Below are positions 57,638 to 64,000 of a DNA stretch of 64,000 nt, piece after piece. This DNA is from an uncultured Porphyromonadaceae bacterium. Lineage in GTDB: Bacteria; Bacteroidota; Bacteroidia; Bacteroidales; Muribaculaceae. The position numbers and the translations under genes were made by a program. How positions within the stretch are numbered: the stretch's first letter is position 1; each line of letters starts with the position of its first letter. The notes under the pieces were generated by a model. That model did not search any database, was not told where the DNA came from, and saw nothing but the letters and a program-made list of their open reading frames with translations. The DNA is taken from contig CAMWTJ010000001.1 in assembly GCA_947177185.1 (NCBI GenBank), positions 62,001 to 126,000 of the forward strand, in the 5' to 3' direction.

Positions 57638-58720
57638 TTATTTCTTATAGTTGGGTGTATAGAATCGTTTTTTTATCACTCGTGCGGGGAATACCTTGCG
57701 GCGAACGCGCACCTGGAGGGGGGTGTCGAGCGCAGCCACGGTGCTGTCGACAAGCGCCATGGCGAGGTTGCGTCCGAGCGAAATGGAGCGGTAGCCGGTG
57801 GTCACGGTGCCCACGACGTTGCCGTCTGTGTCAAGCACCTCATAGCCGTGGCGCGCTATGGCGGGTCCCTCAATCTCGAGGCCCACTATTTTGCGTGTCA
57901 CACCGTCGCTTTTCTGACGTGCGATGGCGTCGCGCCCTATGAAATCGGATTTGTCGAGCTTGACAAACATGCCGAGGCCCGCTTCCACGGGCGTGATTTC
58001 GTCGGACAGTTCGTCGCCGTAAAGCGGCAGGCCGGCTTCGAAACGCAGCGTGTCGCGGCATCCGAGGCCGCAGGGCTGCACGCCGGCGTCCATGAGCTGC
58101 TGCCACATGGTGTCGATTCGTTCCGGCGACGCGTATATCTCGAAACCGTCTTCGCCGGTATAGCCGGTGCGGCTCACTATCAGGCCTCCCATTTCTTTAA
58201 ATCCGTAAAACGGGATGCCGGAGCCGTCGATGCCCAGCACTCCGAGCATGGTGGCTTCCGCATCGGGGCCCTGAAGCGCTATCTCGGCCCAGTCGTCGCT
58301 GCAGTTTACTGCCCGTACGCTGAACGCCTGCGCATGGGTCATAATCCATGCCACGTCTTTCTGTATGTTGGATGCGTTTATCACAAGCAGATATGTGTTG
58401 ACACCCATGCGGTAGACGAGCAAATCGTCAACGGTGCCACCGTCGGGATGCAGCATCATGCCGTAGGCTATTCTGCCTACAGCGAGTGATTCCACATCGT
58501 TGGTGAATATGTAATTGACAAAGCGTGTTGCTTCAGGGCCTTCGACAAACACCTCGCCCATGTGCGACACATCGAACGCACCTACGCGAGTTCGTACCGC
58601 TTCATGTTCGGGCACAATTCCGGCATACTCTATGGGCATGTCGAAGCCTCCGAACGGGCTCATGTGGGCGCCGGCCTCAAGGTGGCGCTTGTGTAATGCG
58701 GTCTTTTTTAAGTTGTCCAT
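57638..58720 (-). CDS. gcvT: Aminomethyltransferase (T-protein)
   Basis: Transfers the methylene of the aminomethyl-lipoyl H protein to THF; 360 residues. Family marks are the N-terminal HMSPFGGFDMPIEY, FDVSHMGEVFVEGPEA, the folate-site DDLLVYRMG and LIVSRTGYTGEDGFEIY. It is 14 nt downstream of lplA and 4 nt upstream of gcvH. Confidence 0.96.
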   Translation of the reverse strand: MDNLKKTALHKRHLEAGAHMSPFGGFDMPIEYAGIVPEHEAVRTRVGAFDVSHMGEVFVEGPEATRFVNYIFTNDVESLAVGRIAYGMMLHPDGGTVDDLLVYRMGVNTYLLVINASNIQKDVAWIMTHAQAFSVRAVNCSDDWAEIALQGPDAEATMLGVLGIDGSGIPFYGFKEMGGLIVSRTGYTGEDGFEIYASPERIDTMWQQLMDAGVQPCGLGCRDTLRFEAGLPLYGDELSDEITPVEAGLGMFVKLDKSDFIGRDAIARQKSDGVTRKIVGLEIEGPAIARHGYEVLDTDGNVVGTVTTGYRSISLGRNLAMALVDSTVAALDTPLQVRVRRKVFPARVIKKRFYTPNYKK

Positions 58721-58734
58721 TTATTGTGTAAGGT

Positions 58735-59718
58735 TTAGTTGGATTCTATAACGGTTGTTGATGCGGCTATACAGGCTGCCAGCGCAGCATTGTCTATGCC
58801 GGCCATTATGGGCTCGGGACCTAACGCAGCTGCGATGTCGGCTGCTGCGTGTCTTACGCCGGAAAGCCTTGCCATGGCGGCATCGAAAGGAGGCAATGCG
58901 AAAAAGTCGCCGCTCAGCCGCACATATTTTATTATGCCTTCGGGACTCAGGACGGTTTCCGCCACCACCGTGCCGGCGCCGGCCACTCGTTCGGCATGGA
59001 CGCGCGAGATGGATTCGTTGCCAAAGGTTTCAACAAAATAAGGCCTCGAAATGTTTTCAATCTCTGACGCTGCTTCATCCGGCAGGCGTATATCGCCATC
59101 GCATATATAAGCGAGCATGTGCTCCATGAACGCTTCGAGCGTGAGTTCGGGCAGGTGGCTGCGCACAGTGGTGATGCGCGAGGGTACACTCACCACCTTG
59201 TGCGACTCCAGTTTGGCGCGGGCAGGTGTGAGCGCCCCTCCCATGAGTGCGGCATCGGTGTCGTAAAGCATGGTGCCATGCACGATGCTGCGGTCGTTGC
59301 ACTTATAGTAGGCGTTGCCTGCCACCTTCTTTCCGCCCACAAGAATATCGTTGCGTCCCGAGGCTTCTGCATCGAGTCCGAGCGCGCGCAGGGCGGCCAC
59401 TACTCTTGACGTGTAGTCCGAGAACGCATCCTGTACGGCCGCGGCAGGGGCGATGTGGCTGAACATGATATTGTTGCAATCGGCGAATACAGCGCCTCCG
59501 CCGCTTTTGCGGCGGTACACATCAATGCCGTGTTCGGCACAAAAGTGAAGGTCGACTTCCGACGCCACGTCCTGATGCCTGCCGCAAATGACTGTTGGCG
59601 CGACTTGCCATGCAAAGAAATAGTCGTCGGGCGGCATGTGCCGGGCAATCCATTCCTCAGCCGAAAGATAGACCGGCAGAGGGCGCATAGAATCGAAAGG
59701 CAGATGTACGTGTAGCAT
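58735..59718 (-). CDS. lplA: Lipoate-protein ligase
   Basis: Biotin/lipoate ligase fold, 327 residues. Lipoate-binding RRKSGGGAVFAD with the RxxGGG-type loop, catalytic VGGKKVAGNAYYK, and HGTMLYD. A C-terminal LplA-C-like accessory domain begins at about residue 230. I start at ATG 59718, which follows the -7 box. First gene of lplA-gcvTHPAPB-lpd, so it probably lipoylates GcvH with scavenged lipoate. Confidence 0.92.
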   Translation of the reverse strand: MLHVHLPFDSMRPLPVYLSAEEWIARHMPPDDYFFAWQVAPTVICGRHQDVASEVDLHFCAEHGIDVYRRKSGGGAVFADCNNIMFSHIAPAAAVQDAFSDYTSRVVAALRALGLDAEASGRNDILVGGKKVAGNAYYKCNDRSIVHGTMLYDTDAALMGGALTPARAKLESHKVVSVPSRITTVRSHLPELTLEAFMEHMLAYICDGDIRLPDEAASEIENISRPYFVETFGNESISRVHAERVAGAGTVVAETVLSPEGIIKYVRLSGDFFALPPFDAAMARLSGVRHAAADIAAALGPEPIMAGIDNAALAACIAASTTVIESN

Positions 59719-59740
59719 TTCAATGGTATATTCGGATGCC

Positions 59741-59748
59741 CAAATATA
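59741..59748 (-). promoter_or_regulatory. -7 box (TATATTTG) of the lplA-gcv operon
   Basis: Minus-strand exact TAnnTTTG match, 22 nt before the lplA ATG. The short leader leaves no room for a glycine riboswitch. The rest of the 59719-59948 gap is AT-rich and holds the HU promoter region (near-consensus GATATTTG at 59853-59860). Confidence 0.55.
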
Positions 59749-59948
59749 ACAATAAATATGTACAGGCGGAAATTTTATGCCATAAAACTGCTTATTTTTT
59801 GCGGTAATGAAAAAAAACACAATAATATAGCCGCCAATTCAAAAAAAAGTGCGATATTTGCACTTGCAAAAACGCGAAACGGCGAGTCCGTTTCGTAATA
59901 TGCTTTAAATCAACGCTATTATCAACACATTTCTCAAAAATAACTGAA

Positions 59949-60221
59949 ATGACCAAAGCAGATCTCGTAAACGAAATCTCCAAAACTACCGGTATTGAAA
60001 AAGCAGCCGTGCTGGAGACTATCGAAAAATTCATGGAAGTTGTGAAGGATTCTCTTGCCAATGGCGAGAACGTCTACCTCCGTGGTTTCGGCAGCTTCAT
60101 CGTAAAGACCCGCAGCGAAAAGACTGCCCGCAACATCTCCAAAAACACCACCATCGTTATACCTGAGCACAAAATTCCCGCATTCAAACCCGCAAAGGTT
60201 TTCATGCAGGATGTGAAATAA
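59949..60221 (+). CDS. HU-family DNA-binding protein
   Basis: A 90-residue nucleoid protein: MTKADLVNEISKTTGIEKAAVLETIEKFMEVV helices, dimer signature ENVYLRGFGSFIVKTRSEKTARNISKNT, and the beta-arm ending IPEHKIPAFKPAKVF. HU and IHF-type paralogues are common in Bacteroidetes, so a specific role is not assigned. Codon use is that of a highly expressed gene. Confidence 0.96.
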   Translation: MTKADLVNEISKTTGIEKAAVLETIEKFMEVVKDSLANGENVYLRGFGSFIVKTRSEKTARNISKNTTIVIPEHKIPAFKPAKVFMQDVK

Positions 60222-60292
60222 GCCGCGAACGCGACAACAAGCGCCATCGAGGCATCCCCCATTTATTCTAATAACCTAAAAGCGTAAGCATT

Positions 60293-60382
60293 ATGCCCAG
60301 CGGAAAGAAAAGAAAAGGCCACAAGATGGCCACCCACAAGCGTAAAAAACGCCTGAGAAAGAATCGTCACAAGAAGAAGTAA
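60293..60382 (+). CDS. 29-residue basic peptide (AURKAIP1/COX24-like)
   Basis: Missed by the ORF track because of length. ATG 60293 to TAA 60382 encodes MPSGKKRKGHKMATHKRKK followed by RLRKNRHKKK, 29 residues with more than half Lys/Arg and several His. This matches what I recall as the conserved Bacteroidetes mini-protein annotated as AURKAIP1/COX24-domain, related to small ribosomal subunit proteins (mitochondrial mS38, mycobacterial bS22). Ribosome association is therefore likely but inferred. It lies 71 nt after HU and before a long terminator hairpin. Confidence 0.8.
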   Translation: MPSGKKRKGHKMATHKRKKRLRKNRHKKK

Positions 60383-60412
60383 TGATTCTTGCATCCGACA
60401 CCGTTCGGACAT

Positions 60413-60480
60413 AAAAGGACCAAGCCCACAGTTGCGGAGTCTGCGAAAGCGCCTGACGCTGTGGGGTTAGTCCTTTTGTT
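60413..60480 (+). terminator. Long-hairpin terminator after the basic peptide gene
   Basis: AAAAGGAC (60413-60420) pairs with GTCCTTTT (60470-60477), continuing as AAGCCCACAG with CTGTGGGGTT (one mismatch). A GC-rich apical part lies between, and TTTTGTTAA closes it. It sits only 35 nt before rng, so read-through could regulate rng. Confidence 0.7.
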
Positions 60481-60515
60481 AATTTGAGCAATCCTATTTC
60501 ACCACCACACTGAAA

Positions 60516-62813
60516 ATGAAAAGTGAACTAATCGTTGACGTCACATCCTCCGAGGTGCAGATTGCACTTCTTGAGGATTCGAGGCTCGTTTCCTTGCAGA
60601 AGGAAGCGCGCAACATAGCCTATGCCGTCGGCGACATCTATCTGGCAAAAGTCAAGAAACTGATGCCGGGGCTGAATGCCGCTTTCGTGAATGTGGGATA
60701 TGAAAAGGATGCATTCCTCCATTATCTTGACCTCGGTCCGCATTTCTCCACCTACAGCGAATTCGTGCGGCAGACGCTTGACTGTCCGAAGACGCCGCCG
60801 GTATTGAGCAAACTCAAATTGCGTCCCGAAATCAGCAAGTCCGGCTCCATAGCCGACGTGCTTGAGCCCGGTCGGCCGCTGCTCGTGCAGATAGTCAAGG
60901 AACCGATATCGTCGAAAGGTCCGCGACTGACCACGGAAATATCGTTCACCGGCCGCTACATGGTGCTGATACCGTTTTGCGACAAGATATCGATATCGCA
61001 GAAAATCACCAGCACTGAAGAAAAACTGCGTCTTCGTCAGCTTGTGGCAAGCATCAAGCCCAAGAATTTCGGTGTGATTGTGCGCACGTCGGCCGAAGGA
61101 AAACGAGTGGCCGAGCTCAATCACGAGCTCAACACGCTCGTGCAGTGTTGGAACGACATGCTTGACAAAGCGCGCCGTGCGGAGGCCCCTGCTCTTGTCT
61201 TTGAGGAAGAGAGCCGCATAGTGGGCATGCTGCGCGACGTGTTCAGCCCGTCGTTTGAGAGCATTGTGGTAAACGATGCCGAAGTATATCGCCAGATAGT
61301 AAAATATGTTGAGCTCATAGCCCCCGAAAGAGCCGGTATCGTGAGTCTGTACGACAAGCCTGTGCCGGTGTTCGACCATTTCGGCATCACTCGCCAGATA
61401 AAGTCGTCGTTCGGCAAGACCGTGTCGTTCCGTTCGGGTGCCTATATAATCATAGAGCATACGGAGGCGCTGCATGTGATTGACGTCAATTCCGGCAACC
61501 GCAGCCGAGCCGCCGCCGACCAGGAGAGCAATGCCCTGGAGGTGAACCTCCGGGCTGCCGACGAAATAGCCCGGCAGTTGCGTCTTCGCGACATGGGAGG
61601 CATTATCGTGGTCGATTTTATCGACATGGCCAAGGCAGAGCACCGTCAGGAACTCTATGACCACATGCGCGAAATAATGGCTACAGACCGTGCAAGGCAC
61701 AACATATTGCCTTTGAGTAAGTTCGGCCTGATGCAGATTACACGCCAGCGTGTGCGCCCCGTGCTCGACATACACACCGAGGAGGTGTGCCCGTCGTGCT
61801 ATGGCCGCGGCGAGGTGCAGCCCTCGCTGCTGTTTACCGACACTCTGTACGAGAAGCTTGACACGCTGATCAACCACATGGGTATGCGCGACTTTATAAT
61901 GTACGTGCACCCATACGTCGAAGGCTATCTGAAACGTGGCTGGCTGATGAGCATTTTCGCCAAATGGCGCCGGAAACTCGGTGGTAATTTCAAGATTATA
62001 GCCGACGAATCTCTCGCTTATCTGCAATACCGCGTCGTAAGCAAGGACGGACACGAACTTGACCTCAAAGAGGCTAAGGACATGAATGCCGCCACAGCTG
62101 AGAAGCGCGAACAGAAAGCCAAAAAACGTGGCGACTCGACTACAGAAGAGTCAGCAAGGAATACCCGTCAGCAGAAGGCCACAGCAGCTGCGTCGCAGCC
62201 GGTATCGCCGGTTTCGGAGAATCCCGTCGTTGCAGCTGAGGAGGCTCCGGCAGCGGAAGCTCCTATGTCGAAGAGTAAAAAACGGCGTGTGCGCCGCAAG
62301 AAGGCCGCCGAAAATGCGGCAGCAATGGCTCTGGCATCGGCAGAAGCTCCTGCAAGCGCTATGAGCGCACGTGAGTCGTCGCTCCCTTCGGCCTCAATTG
62401 TGGCTACAGACAATGTCGCTCCTGCCACGGTCCCTGTGCCGGCCCCGGACGCTGTAGCTTCGGAGCCTGCTGCAGAGGAGGTCCCGACTGCTGAGGCTCC
62501 GGCCGCTGAAGTTCCTAAAAAGAAGCGCCGCAGCCGTAGCAAAAGCAAGCCGGAAAGTGATTCTGCCGCAGTCGCCACCGAAACGGCAGCAAACGCAGAC
62601 GCAGAGCCGGCTGCTGCAGCGGAGTCCACGGTAGAAGCCGCACCTCAGCCTGCCGCATCGGAAGAAGCGACTGCTGAAGAAGCGCCCAAAAAGAAGCGCC
62701 CGCGCCGGCGTAAGAAGCCGGCGGCAGATGCAGAAGCTGCCGGTGATGCCGCGGCTATGCCCGAGGAGAATTCGGCGCCCGTAGCCGGCAGCGCCGAACC
62801 CACAGAGGAATGA
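60516..62813 (+). CDS. rng: Ribonuclease E/G with a disordered basic/alanine-rich C-terminal tail
   Basis: Endoribonuclease for rRNA and mRNA processing, 765 residues. The catalytic part (about 1-525) has the S1-domain region GDIYLAKVKKLMPGLNAAFVNVGYEKDAFLH, the DNase I-like metal site HVIDVNSGNR and IIVVDFIDM, and the zinc-link CPSCYGRGE. The last 240 residues are Ala/Glu/Pro-rich with three basic patches (KSKKRRVRRKK, PKKKRRSRSKSK, PKKKRPRRRKK). Usual RNase G is about 490-530 residues. The tail resembles an RNase E-type RNA-binding or scaffold region in style, though not in sequence. Confidence 0.93.
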   Translation: MKSELIVDVTSSEVQIALLEDSRLVSLQKEARNIAYAVGDIYLAKVKKLMPGLNAAFVNVGYEKDAFLHYLDLGPHFSTYSEFVRQTLDCPKTPPVLSKLKLRPEISKSGSIADVLEPGRPLLVQIVKEPISSKGPRLTTEISFTGRYMVLIPFCDKISISQKITSTEEKLRLRQLVASIKPKNFGVIVRTSAEGKRVAELNHELNTLVQCWNDMLDKARRAEAPALVFEEESRIVGMLRDVFSPSFESIVVNDAEVYRQIVKYVELIAPERAGIVSLYDKPVPVFDHFGITRQIKSSFGKTVSFRSGAYIIIEHTEALHVIDVNSGNRSRAAADQESNALEVNLRAADEIARQLRLRDMGGIIVVDFIDMAKAEHRQELYDHMREIMATDRARHNILPLSKFGLMQITRQRVRPVLDIHTEEVCPSCYGRGEVQPSLLFTDTLYEKLDTLINHMGMRDFIMYVHPYVEGYLKRGWLMSIFAKWRRKLGGNFKIIADESLAYLQYRVVSKDGHELDLKEAKDMNAATAEKREQKAKKRGDSTTEESARNTRQQKATAAASQPVSPVSENPVVAAEEAPAAEAPMSKSKKRRVRRKKAAENAAAMALASAEAPASAMSARESSLPSASIVATDNVAPATVPVPAPDAVASEPAAEEVPTAEAPAAEVPKKKRRSRSKSKPESDSAAVATETAANADAEPAAAAESTVEAAPQPAASEEATAEEAPKKKRPRRRKKPAADAEAAGDAAAMPEENSAPVAGSAEPTEE

Positions 62814-62838
62814 ATCCCCCACATAAACCCTGATATTT

Positions 62839-62872
62839 CACTGCCCGAAACCGATTGTGGTTCCGGGCAGTG
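62839..62872 (+). terminator. Hairpin after rng
   Basis: CACTGCCCG (62839-62847) pairs with CGGGCAGTG (62864-62872), with AACC/GGTT extending the stem inward. No T-tract follows; the next promoter begins immediately. Confidence 0.45.
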
Positions 62873-62903
62873 TTGCAAGAGAGCAGAAATTAAACTAATT
62901 TTG
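62873..62903 (+). promoter_or_regulatory. Promoter abutting the radical SAM gene
   Basis: TTG (62873-62875), 20-bp spacer, TAATTTTG (62896-62903), then TCGCG and ATG. A full-consensus promoter predicting a leaderless mRNA. Confidence 0.7.
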
Positions 62904-62908
62904 TCGCG

Positions 62909-63814
62909 ATGAATCCGTTTTATGAAGAATATGGCGATTACCTGAAAGAGCGCTTCGGGAGAAAGATGCAGAAACTTACCGTCGATACGGGTGCGTCATG
63001 TCCCAACCGCGACGGAACACTCGGTCGCGGCGGGTGCGTGTATTGCTGCAACGAGGCTTTCTCTCCTATGGCCGGAAGCCGCGAGAGTGTGGCTGCGCAG
63101 CTTGAACGCGGGAAAGGCTTTTTCGCACGCAAATATCCGTCGATGCGCTATCTGGCATATTTTCAAAGTCATACATCCACAAATGCGGGTGCCGACGTGT
63201 TTTTGCAGCAAGTGCGCCAGGCTATGGATGTGTCAGGCGTGGCCGGTATAGTGGTGGGCACCAGGCCCGATTGCATGCCCGACGACGTGCTCTCCGAACT
63301 CGCGCATATCAATCGCGGTCATATGCCCGTGCTTGTGGAGTACGGCATGGAAAGTGCGTGCGACGCTACGTTGCTTCGCATAAACCGCTGCCACACGCAT
63401 GCCGATACAGTCGATGCTGTAAGGCGCACTGCGGGCGCAGGAATAGATTGTGGCGTGCATCTGATATTCGGTCTGCCGGGAGAGGATGAGGCTGTGATGC
63501 TGGCCGCTGTGGATGCAGTGAACGCTATGCCTGTGCGTTTTGTCAAGTTCCATCAGTTGCAGATACTGCGCGGCACAGCACTTGCCCGAAATGTGGAGCA
63601 GGGCCGGGAAAGTGTCAGGCTGTTCGGGCTGGAAGAGTATGTGGAGTTCTGCTGCCGTGTGGTAGGGCGTGTGCGTGCAGGCATAGCGATTGACCGATTC
63701 ACGGCGCAGGCTCCGGCGTCAATGGTGATCGCCCCACGTTGGGGACTGAAAAATCATGAGTTCAGAGCGCTTCTGCACCGGCGTCTGACGGAGCTCGCCA
63801 ATAGTCGTAGCTGA
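62909..63814 (+). CDS. Radical SAM protein, TIGR01212/YhcC family
   Basis: A 301-residue protein with the family cluster motif [17 protein letters not shown] (C-x11-C-x2-C spacing instead of CxxxCxxC). It then shows [44 protein letters not shown] and [11 protein letters not shown]. The reaction of this family is not established. It has its own promoter and overlaps the convergent truA by 53 bp. Confidence 0.93.
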   Translation: MNPFYEEYGDYLKERFGRKMQKLTVDTGASCPNRDGTLGRGGCVYCCNEAFSPMAGSRESVAAQLERGKGFFARKYPSMRYLAYFQSHTSTNAGADVFLQQVRQAMDVSGVAGIVVGTRPDCMPDDVLSELAHINRGHMPVLVEYGMESACDATLLRINRCHTHADTVDAVRRTAGAGIDCGVHLIFGLPGEDEAVMLAAVDAVNAMPVRFVKFHQLQILRGTALARNVEQGRESVRLFGLEEYVEFCCRVVGRVRAGIAIDRFTAQAPASMVIAPRWGLKNHEFRALLHRRLTELANSRS

Positions 63815-64000
63815 CGTCCCACAGGAATAATGCGTGAGCAGGCATCGACGTGCCTGCCGCGCACCGATTCTTGGCCTCAAGTACGGCAAGCACATCGTCA
63901 GGCGTCATTTTTCCGCGTCCTACTTCAACAAGCGTGCCCACGACAGCGCGCACCATGTTGCGCAGAAAACGGTCGGCGCGTATTTCGAAATACCATCTGT
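63762..64000 (-). CDS. truA: tRNA pseudouridine synthase A, C-terminal part (partial)
   Basis: Reading frame runs off the window edge; the visible part covers about 79 C-terminal residues. [20 protein letters not shown] and [21 protein letters not shown] are diagnostic of TruA, which makes pseudouridine 38-40 in tRNA anticodon stems. The ORF track's Met at 63956 is internal. The 3' end overlaps the radical SAM gene. Confidence 0.93.
   Translation of the reverse strand, partial: RWYFEIRADRFLRNMVRAVVGTLVEVGRGKMTPDDVLAVLEAKNRCAAGTSMPAHALFLWDVSYDYWRAPSDAGAEAL

Noticed and set aside
59719-59948. Possible glycine riboswitch before the lplA-gcv operon
   Set aside because: The -7 box is 22 nt before the lplA ATG, and no tandem aptamer-like conserved segments are visible.

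Overview
The window reads as a continuous stretch of core chromosome from a high-GC member of the Bacteroidales. Muribaculaceae or a relative is my best guess, but the family assignment is an inference. Supporting signs are: many TAnnTTTG -7 boxes with TTG/TTTG about 19-20 bp upstream (the Bacteroidetes sigma-ABfr promoter), starts that do not depend on Shine-Dalgarno sites, RprX/RprY-type two-component genes, Rho with a long disordered insertion, a Bacteroidetes-type long NusB, fused FeoAB, and a TonB-dependent receptor with a carboxypeptidase-like plug extension. I see no rRNA, tRNA, CRISPR array, insertion sequence or prophage.

Layout. 1-80: tail of an unrelated + strand gene. 154-6014 (-): aspartokinase, an ABC-F protein, a Dabb protein and a FecBDE-type uptake system, closely spaced. 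6087-9341 (-): Crp/Fnr regulator and TonB receptor. 9470-11359 (-): Rho with a leader of about 160 nt. 11594-16049 (-): menDBCE. 16154-17966 (-): cupin, MarR-GNAT fusion and GNAT. 18173-21551 (+): nusB-yajC-ybbR-coaE. 21721-31506 (+): one tightly packed operon, ftsY-rimO-menF-SGNH-SGNH-MBOAT-feoAB. 31534-34168 (+): dCMP deaminase, S41 protease, 5-FCL. 34412-36888 (+): rprX-rprY and a small membrane protein. 36966-38557 (-): CPBP protease and TrmN6. 38693-47032 (+): tig, clpP-clpX, recQ, an AmgK-RapZ fusion with MurU, and a small orphan. 47115-48778 (-): perR-rbr-hrb oxidative-stress operon. 48933-51657 (-): pheS-nth-TRIC-gtrA. 51781-53112 (+): tilS. 53092-59718 (-): lplA-gcvTHP1P2-lpd, a complete glycine cleavage operon with its own lipoate ligase. 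59949-63814 (+): HU, a 29-residue basic peptide, RNase G with a disordered tail, and a radical SAM protein. 63762-64000 (-): truA, partial.

The genes cover menaquinone synthesis (menD, B, C, E here and menF 8 kb away in another operon), ferrous iron and chelate uptake, peroxide defence, protein targeting and quality control (ftsY, yajC, tig, clpXP), and RNA metabolism (rho, nusB, rng). The observations I would follow first are: (1) NusB carrying an internal tandem duplication of its Bacteroidetes-specific region at a constant 170-residue offset; (2) a predicted amino-sugar kinase fused to a RapZ C-terminal domain next to a MurU-like uridylyltransferase; (3) an ABC-F protein with one intact and one degenerate ATP site; (4) look-alike basic/alanine-rich disordered tails on Rho and RNase G; (5) several genes whose -7 box lies only 4-7 nt before the ATG, predicting leaderless mRNAs; (6) a perfect 14-bp palindrome at the promoter of the MarR-GNAT fusion.
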